The translations under genes were made by a program, and so were the position numbers. Shown piece by piece: positions 1 to 7,600 of a stretch of DNA of 36,474 bases. How positions within the stretch are numbered: the stretch's first letter is position 1; every line of letters begins with the position of its first letter. The notes beneath the pieces were generated by a model. It saw nothing but the letters and a program-made list of their open reading frames with translations. It did not search any database and was not told the DNA's origin. The DNA is from Lachnospiraceae bacterium. Its GTDB lineage: Bacteria > Bacillota > Clostridia > Lachnospirales > Lachnospiraceae. The stretch lies in NCBI GenBank assembly GCA_017550425.1, contig JAFZPG010000028.1, positions 1-36,474 on the forward strand. The letters run 5' to 3'.

Positions 1-167
1 ATAATTCCCGATGCCATAAATAAGAATCCGGAAAGCAACAACGTATAAAAGCCGGCGGCCGGAGTAACAATATTACCACTGCCGCTGAGGTTCAGTCTTT
101 CCTGTATCTCAAAGTACTTGAATAAAAACACGCATACATCAGCTACGATGACGAAAAAGCCTGCCAA
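1..167 (-). CDS. Partial membrane protein, N-terminal fragment (cut by window edge)
   Basis: A leftward frame stays open from a TTG at 165-167 to the window edge, about 55 codons. It encodes a hydrophobic segment (LAGFFVIVADVCVFLF), a short polar stretch, then another hydrophobic segment ending ..LLLSGFLFMASGI, so it looks like the first two membrane segments of an integral membrane protein. A GAGGTG purine run at about 181-186 lies some 13 bases upstream of the TTG, which is long for a ribosome binding site. Nearby ATG codons in the other frames close quickly. I do not recognise the family. The start codon is uncertain and the fragment could also be a decayed gene; the downstream sequence beyond the window would decide. 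Confidence 0.35.
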   Translation of the reverse strand, partial: MAGFFVIVADVCVFLFKYFEIQERLNLSGSGNIVTPAAGFYTLLLSGFLFMASGI

Positions 168-202
168 CAGATCATAACATCACCTCTTCTCCGGTATTTA
201 TT

Positions 203-250
203 AAAAAAATAATCAGGCCTTTGGGCCACTTTCGGGCCCATTGGCTTGAT
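203..250 (-). terminator. Rho-independent terminator after the aquaporin gene
   Basis: Read leftward, positions 250-211 form a long hairpin: an outer arm AATCAAGCC pairs with GGCCTGATT (one A-C mismatch), and an inner GGGCC pairs with GGCCC around a short CGAAAGT-type loop. A run of seven T (minus strand) follows at 209-203. It lies about 50 bases beyond the aquaporin stop codon and separates that gene from the fragment at the window edge. Confidence 0.82.
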
Positions 251-298
251 TATATATTCGGCCTTTTTCAGCCGTGTATCTCATTATCTAAACTTATC

Positions 299-991
299 TT
301 ATTTTTTCTTACTCGTACTCTTATTCTCCGAAGGAGCGCTGATGAACATCCAGCAAAGCGCTGCCAATGCGCCACCAACGAGAGGAGCTACGATAAATAC
401 CCAAACGTCTGCCAAAGCATCACCGCCTACAAACAAAGCAGGGCCGAAGCTTCTCGCGGGGTTTACGCTGGTTCCGGTAAATGCGATACCGAAAATATGA
501 ACCATAGTAAGGGTCAGACCGATCACAAGACCGGCTACGGAAGAAAATTCGGGTTTTGAGGTAACACCCAGGATAGCAAATACAAATACAAACGTAAGGA
601 TGATCTCAATGATCAGAGATTTAACTACGTCGGCTTCATACAATCCATTTGCGCCGAGACCTTTGTCTTTGCCGATCAGTAACATCAAAACAGCTGCGCC
701 GGCGATGGCACCCAGGAACTGTGCAACAACATAGCCGCAGAAATCCTTGACATCCATCTTCTTGGAGATCAACATTGCAAAAGATACTGCCGGGTTGATG
801 TGGCATCCGGAGATATTGCCGATGGAATAAGCCATAGCAACGATCACAAGGCCAAAAGCCAATGCCGTAAGCAGATAGGGTGCATCAAAACTCTTCGTTG
901 AGCATCCTACACAGGCTGCTGTTCCGCAGGCAAACAAAACCAAAACAAACGTACCGATAAATTCCGCTACATACTTCTTCATTGCTTCCAT
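299..991 (-). CDS. aqpZ: Aquaporin Z-type water channel (MIP family)
   Basis: Encodes a 230-residue six-helix membrane channel, the usual aquaporin length. Both half-helix motifs are intact: NPA at about residues 66-68 (CHINPAVS) and NPA at 177-179 followed by Arg180 (SVNPARSFGPA). The aromatic/arginine selectivity filter can be read by spacing from these motifs: Phe46, His165, Thr174 and Arg180, the same set as Escherichia coli AqpZ. That argues for a water channel rather than a glycerol facilitator. The start is the ATG at 991, preceded by AGGAGG six bases upstream; the frame is open for 28 more codons but they lack a binding site. The C-terminus is Lys-rich. It probably has its own promoter inside the end of the upstream gene and a strong terminator behind it. 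Confidence 0.94.
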   Translation of the reverse strand: MEAMKKYVAEFIGTFVLVLFACGTAACVGCSTKSFDAPYLLTALAFGLVIVAMAYSIGNISGCHINPAVSFAMLISKKMDVKDFCGYVVAQFLGAIAGAAVLMLLIGKDKGLGANGLYEADVVKSLIIEIILTFVFVFAILGVTSKPEFSSVAGLVIGLTLTMVHIFGIAFTGTSVNPARSFGPALFVGGDALADVWVFIVAPLVGGALAALCWMFISAPSENKSTSKKK

Positions 992-1110
992 AGTATTCCT
1001 CCTAACCTTAGAAAGCTGATCGCATGCTCGTCCGTCCGTGTATTTTCCTAATTCGCGCGCTGATAAAGCATGCATTTTCCGAACACGGGCTTATGCCCAA
1101 CTACAGTTGA

Positions 1111-1139
1111 ATCATAGCACAAACCCCATCGAAAATCAA
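1111..1139 (-). promoter_or_regulatory. Sigma-A-type promoter for the aquaporin gene
   Basis: Read leftward: TTGATT (-35, 1139-1134), a 17-base spacer, then TATGAT (-10, 1116-1111). The -35 overlaps the stop codon of the S66 peptidase gene (1138-1136). The leader of roughly 115 bases holds a small GGGC-ATAA-GCCC hairpin at 1087-1098. No experimental support. Confidence 0.6.
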
Positions 1140-2191
1140 GATTTCAATTTCTGGGAAATGCTAAGTTTTTCACCCTTGAGTTCGAAGCTGCCCACGGCCC
1201 CGCAGACCATCGGGATCCGTGGCGGCTGGTGGCCGATATCGGCCTCAAATACGATCGGCACGTGCAACGGCGCAAGTGCATCCAGGACCGCCGTCTCGTA
1301 GTCTGTGTCGTATTGCATATTGAATATGGCAGGGCGTCCGAACACGAAGCCCTTCGCGTTCTCGAAGGCTCCCGACTCACGCATTTGCCACAGTGCCCTC
1401 GTGAGCATCGGTGAACTCAGTTCAAAGCTCTCCAGAAACCATAGAATACCATCGTCCTTATAGCGGCGGGCGAACCCAACCCCGTCCTCATACAGCGTGC
1501 CGATCAGGCAGACGATGCTGTCCAGGCAGCCGCCGATCCAGCGGCCGGAAGCCTTAAGCTGCTCTGCTCTTTTACCGTTTGCATCGACGCCGAAGATCTT
1601 TACATCACTGTTAAACTCATAAGGCTCCAGGCCGGTCTCTCGCGTCAGCCAGCCGTGCTGGTACCGTTCATAACTCTCGTGAACGAATGCTCCGTCGCTT
1701 CCGGAAAACAGTTTCCCCTTCCAAAGGTCGACATTTTCCGTGATGCTCGGATGCCAGGGCACCATGCCGAAGTCGCCGAGATTATGGCTGTAGACCGTCG
1801 CGATATCGAGGCAGGTCGCGATCGAATAGGTCAGGTTTGTCGTGTCCGAATATCCCTGCACCCATTTCGGATCGGCCCGAAGGATATCCGCTGCATCTTT
1901 CAGATAGGGCAATGCTTCACAGAGGTAATCCCCGCCCGATTCGGCAACGATCGCACGGACCGTCGGATCGGCAAGAAGGCTCTTTATGGCGTTGGCGCGT
2001 ACGTTGGCGGCGGCGCTTCTGCCCCGCTCGCTCTGAAACACTTCGGTCGTTTCCTTTACGTTAAAACCGGCCTCTTTCAGCTGCGCTATGGCACTTTTAT
2101 GGCGAATGATATCGACTTCGGCAGTGCGCCCGTCGGAAGGCGCGCAGATGCCGATGCAGTCACCGGATCTCATAAACTTGGGATAGATCAT
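1136..2191 (-). CDS. S66-family serine peptidase (LD-carboxypeptidase / MccF-like)
   Basis: A 351-residue cytoplasmic protein, of normal length for peptidase family S66, which includes LdcA (trims the terminal D-Ala from murein tetrapeptides) and MccF (cleaves microcin C and related nucleotide-peptides). The nucleophile motif is GYSDTT with Ser115. By family spacing the other triad members are Glu254 (WFLESFE) and His321 (ADIGHQPPRIP). The C-terminal MVCGA..SF pattern is also typical. The ATG at 2191 follows GAGGTGAG by a few bases. The gene is divergent from pyrI, with 72 bases between the starts. No terminator is visible before the aquaporin gene, so some read-through is likely. Sequence alone does not decide between a murein recycling role (LdcA) and an immunity role (MccF). 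Confidence 0.9.
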   Translation of the reverse strand: MIYPKFMRSGDCIGICAPSDGRTAEVDIIRHKSAIAQLKEAGFNVKETTEVFQSERGRSAAANVRANAIKSLLADPTVRAIVAESGGDYLCEALPYLKDAADILRADPKWVQGYSDTTNLTYSIATCLDIATVYSHNLGDFGMVPWHPSITENVDLWKGKLFSGSDGAFVHESYERYQHGWLTRETGLEPYEFNSDVKIFGVDANGKRAEQLKASGRWIGGCLDSIVCLIGTLYEDGVGFARRYKDDGILWFLESFELSSPMLTRALWQMRESGAFENAKGFVFGRPAIFNMQYDTDYETAVLDALAPLHVPIVFEADIGHQPPRIPMVCGAVGSFELKGEKLSISQKLKS

Positions 2192-2206
2192 AATCTCACC
2201 TCGTTG

Positions 2207-2235
2207 TTGATTTTTTTTCGTATTTCGTGTATGAT
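2207..2235 (+). promoter_or_regulatory. Sigma-A-type promoter for pyrI
   Basis: TTGATT (2207-2212), 17-base T-rich spacer, TATGAT (2230-2235). The predicted start of transcription is near 2242, giving a very short leader before the CAGGAGG ribosome binding site at about 2251-2257. There is no room for a pyrimidine attenuator of the PyrR type. Confidence 0.7.
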
Positions 2236-2263
2236 AGTTACAGCATTTGTCAGGAGGTATTTT

Positions 2264-2689
2264 ATGTTAAATATCAGCGGTCTGGAAGAAGGTATCGTAC
2301 TCGATCATATCAAAGCCGGCATGTCCACTTTGGTCTTCGAATCCCTGAACCTGGAAAAACTGAACACCGAAGTTGCGATCATCCGCAACGCGAAAAGCCA
2401 AAAGATGGGCCGTAAAGACATCATCAAGATCGCCGGAGGCCTGGATCAGGTCGACCTCGATATCCTCGGCTACCTGGATCACAACATCACGGTCAATATC
2501 ATCAAAGACTCCGTGATCGTTGAGAAGCGCCGTCTGAAGCTCCCTGCCCGCATCTACAACGTGATCAAATGTAAAAATCCCCGTTGCATCACTTCCATCG
2601 AGCGCGGCATCCCGCAGGTGTTCGAACTGGCCGATGAAGAAACGGCGACCTACCGTTGCATCTACTGCGAAGAAAAATACGATCGTTGA
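2264..2689 (+). CDS. pyrI: Aspartate carbamoyltransferase regulatory subunit
   Basis: A 141-residue protein that matches PyrI, the allosteric, zinc-binding chain that couples ATCase (PyrB) activity to CTP and ATP levels in pyrimidine synthesis. Family signatures visible are the N-terminal ISGLEEGIVLDHIKAG nucleotide-binding region, KMGRKDIIKI, DLDILGYLDHNITVNII, and the zinc site with Cys103, Cys108, Cys132 and Cys135 (KCKNPRC and RCIYCEE). The start is the ATG at 2264, behind a strong CAGGAGG; the frame stays open far upstream but that part is antisense to the S66 gene. Its promoter and terminator are private, and no pyrB is adjacent on either side, which is unusual because pyrB and pyrI are normally cotranscribed. 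Confidence 0.97.
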   Translation: MLNISGLEEGIVLDHIKAGMSTLVFESLNLEKLNTEVAIIRNAKSQKMGRKDIIKIAGGLDQVDLDILGYLDHNITVNIIKDSVIVEKRRLKLPARIYNVIKCKNPRCITSIERGIPQVFELADEETATYRCIYCEEKYDR

Positions 2690-2709
2690 TCGATGATCCA
2701 TTGATATAT

Positions 2710-2745
2710 AAGCCTGCTCCGAACTTCGGGGCAGGCTTATTTTTC
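2710..2745 (+). terminator. Rho-independent terminator of pyrI
   Basis: AAGCCTGC (2710-2717) pairs with GCAGGCTT (2731-2738), with further pairing inside, followed by ATTTTT. It lies 21 bases after the pyrI stop. It may also act leftward on the convergent membrane-protein gene, but the T-run on that side is only TTATATAT. Confidence 0.86.
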
Positions 2746-2765
2746 GGGCAGAAACCCGGGTCTTA

Positions 2766-4448
2766 TTACAAGTCGTGATCGAACACCACGATCACAAATC
2801 CGTTCACATTTTGATAGATCTCGAGTTTGTTTTCCAGTACTGCGGCACCGCTCTCGGAATTCCTCCACGTCTTATATTCGTTCGAACTCATCAGAACGAA
2901 GTAGCGGTCCACGCCCTCCTGCGGGCCGAACCAAAAGGTGCTGGTCTGATAATTTTCGTGATGTAATCCGCTGTCACTGAAACTTACATTACGCGCCTTA
3001 ACTTTTTCAGCGGTATACACCGTAAGGAGCTGACTGTTCCAGAACGATGCATAGCCATAGGTGAGGTCATGCTCTTCCAAAAAGTCCGCCACCTGGTAGA
3101 TGGCCTTATCGCGATTGTAATAAAAGCCTTTGCCGAGGATCACACCTGCATTCAAAAAGGCCGTCAGGACAAGCGGTACAGTGGCCAACAGGACCAGGCG
3201 CTGCGCGATCCCACGGTTTTTGATCTCATAGCCGATCGTCATGATCAAAAGCACTAGTCCCGAAGCGATGATCGGAGCCAGACGCCAATTGGCCGTGTAT
3301 AACAGGCCGAAAACAAAGGCAAAAACGATCGCTGCCGAAAGGATCAGGTGCGACCACAAAAAGATCTTAAGCGGTCGGTCCTTAATATGCTTATAGCGGA
3401 TCAATAGGCCGATCGGAAGGATCGCGATCACCAGAGCGGTCAACAGGCGAAGCATATATCCCACGGAGGCAATGCCGAACATCGGAACACGCTCATAGAT
3501 CTCGAGACCGAACAGTCGGAACCAGGCATTCGGAAGATCCAAAAGATGCTGGGACCATTCGTTCATATTCGACCACACAGAGTATGCATCGGCATAACCT
3601 GCGGTACGTGCATTCAAAATGCCAAACAGCCAAATGAGTCCGAACAAACTGGCCAGCATCAAAAGCCCCGCTAAAAAGACGAACGTTTTATTCTCACGGC
3701 AATTCAGTTTGCTCTCTGTATCAAAGAAACGCTCCAGGAATAAGCCTCCCAAAAGCGGCGCGGTGACCAGGATCATCATCTGGCTTCCGTCCAGCGTTAT
3801 GCACGTAAAGTACAAAAGCGCCAGCAACGCGGATGCCCAGGTCAGTTTTCCCTCGCGGAATCTCCGTTCGATGGAGATCAAGATCGCAAAACCGAAGAAT
3901 AGGAACATCGCTCCGAGGCTGTAATAGATCACATGTCCCCAGAAGATCTCCCACATCTTCTCGGAGGAAGAAATGACCAAAAGGGCGAGGCCGATGCAGT
4001 CCAAACGATAGGGTAAAGACAGACCGGCGGCCCGACAGGCCAGAAAGAGTGACGCCACAAACAGGAACATAAAAAACATCATGCCGAGGTTGTGCGTCAT
4101 CACGGATACGCCGAAGGCCGGGATCAGCGGAAGCATCAGAAGGTTTCCGCCGAACGGAAGCTGCGCCGCATAATAGAAATACGGCGAGATCCATTTTCCG
4201 GAGTCATAGGATGCCTGCGCCCACAGGATCGTGTCGGTGCAGTCCGAATGCATGTAGCCGACGCCCGGTCCGAAAATATAAAACAGGACCGTAAATACAC
4301 CGAGAAAAGCAAACACCATCGATACACAGAGGTGAGCGCCTTGGGCGGTAACGGCAGGCCGGGATGTTTTCGTTTGTTCCTCTCCCGCTTCTGTCTGCGA
4401 TGCAGGATCCTCGACAGGCGCCTGTATATTTTCCATAGTTTCACTCAT
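2766..4448 (-). CDS. Polytopic membrane protein, GT-C glycosyltransferase-like
   Basis: A 560-residue protein with an acidic, cytoplasmic-looking N-terminus of about 38 residues, then roughly ten or more hydrophobic helices (from about 40 to 440), and a soluble, probably extracytoplasmic C-terminal domain of about 110 residues. After the first helix comes a loop with GYMHSDCTDT (Asp69 and Asp72). An acidic motif in the first external loop is a hallmark of GT-C enzymes that use polyprenyl-phosphate sugars, but I cannot assign a named family. The start ATG follows GAGGAG by about 11 bases. The gene lies 8 bases behind the flavoprotein gene and downstream of uppP, so an envelope glycan role is inferred from context. 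An alternative is a flippase or polymerase-type transporter. Confidence 0.8.
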   Translation of the reverse strand: MSETMENIQAPVEDPASQTEAGEEQTKTSRPAVTAQGAHLCVSMVFAFLGVFTVLFYIFGPGVGYMHSDCTDTILWAQASYDSGKWISPYFYYAAQLPFGGNLLMLPLIPAFGVSVMTHNLGMMFFMFLFVASLFLACRAAGLSLPYRLDCIGLALLVISSSEKMWEIFWGHVIYYSLGAMFLFFGFAILISIERRFREGKLTWASALLALLYFTCITLDGSQMMILVTAPLLGGLFLERFFDTESKLNCRENKTFVFLAGLLMLASLFGLIWLFGILNARTAGYADAYSVWSNMNEWSQHLLDLPNAWFRLFGLEIYERVPMFGIASVGYMLRLLTALVIAILPIGLLIRYKHIKDRPLKIFLWSHLILSAAIVFAFVFGLLYTANWRLAPIIASGLVLLIMTIGYEIKNRGIAQRLVLLATVPLVLTAFLNAGVILGKGFYYNRDKAIYQVADFLEEHDLTYGYASFWNSQLLTVYTAEKVKARNVSFSDSGLHHENYQTSTFWFGPQEGVDRYFVLMSSNEYKTWRNSESGAAVLENKLEIYQNVNGFVIVVFDHDL

Positions 4449-4456
4449 TGTACGAC

Positions 4457-6061
4457 TTACTCCTCTTCAGCGGCCGGCGTCTCGTCCTCCGCCTCCACAC
4501 GGGCTTCCTCGTGGTATTCCTGCTCGGTATTTACATTCCAGACATTTGACTTATCGGTGCGTCCGCTGAGGATGTTGTCGACCGCCTCGAAAGCGGTAGC
4601 CATCGAGTGGTCCATGTTGTTATAGCGGTGCTGACCGTTTCGGCCAATGCAGTACAGATTGTCATATTCATTCAGATACTCGATCACGCGGTCCATCAGC
4701 GCATAGGTATCAAAGTATGCGGGATAGGCCTTCTTAACGCGCTCACGATGCGCGTCCATGACCTTTACGCCCTTTTCGAGCACGCCCATGTGGCGCAACT
4801 CCTTATAGGCGAACTTCACGGTATCCTTCGCGGACATATTCCAGAAATCATCGCCCTCGTTGCAGAAGTACTCGAGGCCGATCCATACGGTGTGCTCGGG
4901 ATCGCGAACAAGATACGGCGACCAGTTGTTGAAGATCTGGATACGTCCCAGCTTCACACCGACATCCTGAACATAGATCCAGCAGTCAGGCACGATATTT
5001 CCCAAAGTGGCGATCTTCGTCTCATTCTTCAGGCTCAGGCGGTCTACGAGCAGGCCGACCGTTACGAAATCACGGTACGGAAGGCCATGCGCGATCGCTG
5101 CCACATCTTCCGGTGCCTCAGGCATACCTGCGATCAGATCCTTCACGGGCATGGAGGAAAGAACGACATCGGCTGCCTCTACCATTTCCTTGCCGTCGGC
5201 TTCATATACAACGCCGGTCACCTTCTTCTTTCCGTCGATCACGGCGGTCTTCAGGCCGGTCACGCGACAGCCCTTTTGGATGAAGCCGCCCATCTTGACT
5301 ACTTCATCTGCCACGATCTCCCATAACTGGCCGGGACCGTACTTCGGATACTGGAACTCCTCGATCAAGGAAGTCTCGACCTTACGGTTCTTCTTCCCGG
5401 GGATCGCTTTACCCGCCATGTCCTTGAGAACGGCAACGATGGAGAGACCCTTCACACGCTGTGCGCCCCAGTCTGCGGAGATCTCGCTCGGATGACGTCC
5501 CCACAGTTTCTCGGTGTAACCCTCGAAAAACATGGAGTAAAGTTTCTTTCCGAAACGATTGATGTAGAAATTCTCCAGATTGTCTTCTTTTTTCTTCGCA
5601 ACGACGCTCTTCATGTAGCTGCAGCCCGACTTCATGGTCGTACCGATGCCCATGTTTTTGATGGTACTCATCTTCAGCGAGATCGGATAATCAAAGAACT
5701 TTTTCTTGTAATAGATGCGGGATACTCTCTGACGAAGCAGCATCACACGATCTTCTTTCTCGGGATCCGGACCTCCTTCGGCCAGGGCCTTCTCACGTCC
5801 CAGCTTTGCGTCATCAAAGGAAGGCGCACCCTGCAGCGGCATCAGATCCTGCCACCATTTGCGCACTCTCTCGTCCTTTGAGAAGAAACGGTGCCCGCCG
5901 ATATCCATGCGGTGGCCGTTATGTACGACGGTACGGGAAATGCCTCCGATAGCCTGGGACTCTTCCAGGACTACGACCTGCATGGAAGGTTCTCTCTTCA
6001 ACAATTCATAGGCGGCGGTCAGGCCGGCGGGGCCTGCGCCGATAATTACGGTTTTACTCAT
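4457..6061 (-). CDS. FAD-dependent oxidoreductase, UDP-galactopyranose mutase / protoporphyrinogen oxidase-like
   Basis: A 534-residue flavoprotein. The N-terminal Rossmann fingerprint is [16 protein letters not shown] (glycines at 8, 10 and 13), followed by [15 protein letters not shown] and the [11 protein letters not shown] motif typical of the UDP-galactopyranose mutase and amine-oxidase-like superfamily. The C-terminal FAD closure reads [20 protein letters not shown]. About 40 residues of extra charged sequence lie near positions 75-115. The start is taken at the ATG at 6061 because the Rossmann fold begins right there; the open frame upstream adds 26 unrelated residues. The ribosome binding site is weak (GTAGAG), so translation may depend on uppP. 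The likely role is redox or isomerisation chemistry on a nucleotide or lipid-linked sugar, inferred from its neighbours. The substrate is unknown. The last 30 residues are very acidic. Confidence 0.85.
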   Translation of the reverse strand: MSKTVIIGAGPAGLTAAYELLKREPSMQVVVLEESQAIGGISRTVVHNGHRMDIGGHRFFSKDERVRKWWQDLMPLQGAPSFDDAKLGREKALAEGGPDPEKEDRVMLLRQRVSRIYYKKKFFDYPISLKMSTIKNMGIGTTMKSGCSYMKSVVAKKKEDNLENFYINRFGKKLYSMFFEGYTEKLWGRHPSEISADWGAQRVKGLSIVAVLKDMAGKAIPGKKNRKVETSLIEEFQYPKYGPGQLWEIVADEVVKMGGFIQKGCRVTGLKTAVIDGKKKVTGVVYEADGKEMVEAADVVLSSMPVKDLIAGMPEAPEDVAAIAHGLPYRDFVTVGLLVDRLSLKNETKIATLGNIVPDCWIYVQDVGVKLGRIQIFNNWSPYLVRDPEHTVWIGLEYFCNEGDDFWNMSAKDTVKFAYKELRHMGVLEKGVKVMDAHRERVKKAYPAYFDTYALMDRVIEYLNEYDNLYCIGRNGQHRYNNMDHSMATAFEAVDNILSGRTDKSNVWNVNTEQEYHEEARVEAEDETPAAEEE

Positions 6062-6122
6062 TTTCTCTACTCTGTCCTTTCCCGAGAAAAATGCCGAAAG
6101 GCTTTCGCTTTCTTTCAATTCT

Positions 6123-7040
6123 TTACAGGCCGATCGCAACTACGATCAATACGATAACGCCCAGGGCAATACGATACCAACCGAAAAATGTAAATGTATG
6201 ACGTTTAACATAATCCATCAGGAACCGGATCGCGATCATGGATACCAAATAAGCAACGATCATTGCAACGATCAACAGAAACCAGTTATATGCCCCGACC
6301 GGATCCATTTCCCCTTTGGAGATATGTTTCATTGTACTTAAGAATTTCAGACCGCTCGCGCCGAACATAGCCGGAATACCCAGGAAGAAGGTAAACTCGG
6401 CGGATACACGGCGGGTGCACCCGAGGAGCATGGCTCCCAGGATCGTAACGCCGGAACGGGAAGTTCCCGGGATCAGCGAAAGCACCTGGATCATACCGAT
6501 GAGAAATGCAGTCTCAAACGTCAGTTTAAAGAACTTATTGACCGGCTGGCGATCCGAAATAAAGTACTTCTCGATCACGATAAATGCGATACCATATACG
6601 ATCAGGGTGATCGCTATGATGATCGGCTGGAGCTTCGGGTCGTGGAAAAAATCATGAACGGCATCGACCTTCTCATAGATCAGGCCGAAGATCACGACGG
6701 GAATACTCGCAATACATACCTTCGCCCAAAGGAGCCAGGTCTGATGCTTTTGTCCCGGCGTCTTTCCTTTCGACCAGGGATTCAATTTATGAAAATAGAT
6801 CGTGCACACGGCCAGAATGGCTCCCAACTGTACCAGGACCTCAAACAGTTCAGCAAACGATTCATTATCTCCGAACGGGTTGATGATCTTCTCTGCCAGC
6901 ATCAAATGGCCGGTCGAGCTGATCGGAAGCCACTCCGTGATACCCTCGATGATACCCAGGATAACGGCCTCGATAAATCTCCACAATCCGTTAAAAAAAT
7001 CTGTAACAACAGACGTAGCAAGCATAGGACTACCTTGCAT
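6123..7040 (-). CDS. uppP: Undecaprenyl-diphosphatase (bacitracin resistance protein)
   Basis: A 305-residue integral membrane enzyme that removes the outer phosphate from undecaprenyl diphosphate to regenerate the carrier lipid for peptidoglycan and other cell-surface polymers. Both signature motifs are present: [14 protein letters not shown] at about residues 32-45, including the catalytic glutamates, and PGTSRSG at 191-197 with the phosphate-binding Arg195. About eight hydrophobic segments can be seen. The ATG at 7040 follows GGAGGAAG at good spacing. It is the first gene of a leftward operon with the flavoprotein (61-base gap) and the GT-C-like protein. It has a good promoter and a 20-bp palindrome directly downstream of the expected transcription start. 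Confidence 0.97.
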   Translation of the reverse strand: MQGSPMLATSVVTDFFNGLWRFIEAVILGIIEGITEWLPISSTGHLMLAEKIINPFGDNESFAELFEVLVQLGAILAVCTIYFHKLNPWSKGKTPGQKHQTWLLWAKVCIASIPVVIFGLIYEKVDAVHDFFHDPKLQPIIIAITLIVYGIAFIVIEKYFISDRQPVNKFFKLTFETAFLIGMIQVLSLIPGTSRSGVTILGAMLLGCTRRVSAEFTFFLGIPAMFGASGLKFLSTMKHISKGEMDPVGAYNWFLLIVAMIVAYLVSMIAIRFLMDYVKRHTFTFFGWYRIALGVIVLIVVAIGL

Positions 7041-7064
7041 AATCTCTTCCTCCGAACATAAGGT

Positions 7065-7084
7065 CTATGTCATTTATGACATAG
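7065..7084. promoter_or_regulatory. Perfect 20-bp palindrome, candidate operator of the uppP operon
   Basis: CTATGTCAT and ATGACATAG form 9-base arms around a two-base centre. The site begins two to three bases downstream of the predicted start of transcription and lies 25 bases before the uppP start. A dimeric repressor bound here would block transcription. In RNA it would form a 5'-terminal hairpin that could instead protect the message. The cognate regulator is not in the window. Confidence 0.5.
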
Positions 7085-7092
7085 TTACGATT

Positions 7093-7121
7093 ATTGTACC
7101 ACAATTCGCAAAATATTACAA
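7093..7121 (-). promoter_or_regulatory. Sigma-A-type promoter of the uppP operon
   Basis: Read leftward: TTGTAA (-35, 7121-7116), 17-base spacer, TACAAT (-10, 7098-7093). Confidence 0.75.
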
Positions 7122-7192
7122 GTTCGAGGCCCTATGTGAAATTCTTACAAAAAACCGCCGAAACCGCACTGTTCCGTTCTGGTTTTGCGCAA

Positions 7193-7217
7193 CAAAAAAC
7201 TGCCGGTTGCGGCAGTT
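7193..7217 (-). terminator. Rho-independent terminator of the tRNA cluster
   Basis: Read leftward: AACTGCCG (7217-7210), 4-base loop, CGGCAGTT (7205-7198), merging into a run of six T at 7199-7194. It begins 11 bases after the last tRNA gene. Confidence 0.85.
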
Positions 7218-7227
7218 CAAAGTAACG

Positions 7228-7299
7228 TAGCTCGTAGGGGAATCGAACCCCTGTTTCCGCCGTGAGAGGGCGGCGTCTTAGCCCCTTGACCAACGAGCC
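7228..7299 (-). tRNA. tRNA-Glu (CTC)
   Basis: 72 bases, full cloverleaf. Acceptor GGCTCGT pairs with ACGAGCT (G-U at the first pair), discriminator A. Anticodon stem CCGCC/GGCGG with loop CTCTCAC gives anticodon CTC. The T arm GGGGTTCGATTCCCC is standard. CCA is not encoded. It is the last gene of the cluster and identical to the copy at 7363-7434. Confidence 0.97.
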
Positions 7300-7362
7300 A
7301 TATAAATAAATATGCCGAAATACTTCGCAACGCGGAATATTTCGACAGCGTCTTCTGTTTCG

Positions 7363-7434
7363 TAGCTCGTAGGGGAATCGAACCCCTGTTTCCGCCGTGA
7401 GAGGGCGGCGTCTTAGCCCCTTGACCAACGAGCC
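7363..7434 (-). tRNA. tRNA-Glu (CTC), second identical copy
   Basis: Same 72-base sequence as the copy at 7228-7299, with anticodon CTC and no encoded CCA. It is separated from tRNA-Pro by 16 bases and from the other copy by 63 bases of AT-rich spacer. The identity indicates a local tandem duplication or gene conversion. Confidence 0.97.
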
Positions 7435-7450
7435 ATATTAAACAGAAAAA

Positions 7451-7524
7451 TCGAGGCGACGGGATTCGAACCCACGACCTCTGCGTCCCGAACGCAGCGC
7501 TCTACCAAGCTGAGCCACACCTCG
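7451..7524 (-). tRNA. tRNA-Pro (CGG)
   Basis: 74 bases. Acceptor CGAGGTG pairs with CGCCTCG (one G-U), discriminator A. Anticodon stem CTGCG/CGCAG with loop TTCGGGA gives anticodon CGG. T arm GTGGGTTCGAATCCCGT. CCA is not encoded. It is the first gene of the leftward cluster Pro-Glu-Glu, directly behind a strong promoter. Confidence 0.97.
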
Positions 7525-7535
7525 ACGCAAGTGGT

Positions 7536-7564
7536 AGTATACTACATATATACGTCCATGTCAA
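7536..7564 (-). promoter_or_regulatory. Promoter of the tRNA cluster
   Basis: Read leftward: TTGACA (-35, 7564-7559), exactly 17 bases, TATACT (-10, 7541-7536). Transcription would start only a few bases before tRNA-Pro. It lies just behind the NUDIX terminator. Confidence 0.87.
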
Positions 7565-7576
7565 GCACTTTTTTCC

Positions 7577-7600
7577 AAAAAAATGACGTCTTATGTCATT
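7577..7600 (-). terminator. Terminator overlapping the NUDIX stop codon
   Basis: Read leftward: AATGAC (7600-7595) pairs with GTCATT (7587-7582), running into seven T (7583-7577). The stop codon TGA (7598-7596) is part of the first arm, so translation and termination signals overlap. Confidence 0.75.

Noticed and set aside
221-559. Rightward open frames over the aquaporin 3' end
   Set aside because: They cover the terminator and the antisense of the aquaporin gene and have no start signals.
1136-2191. S66 gene as a microcin C self-immunity gene (mccF)
   Set aside because: There is no biosynthetic cluster nearby, and the triad does not separate MccF from LdcA; kept as a general S66 peptidase.
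7132-7428. Leftward 98-residue open frame with an internal repeat
   Set aside because: It reads through the two identical tRNA-Glu genes; the repeated peptide is just the translated tRNA sequence.
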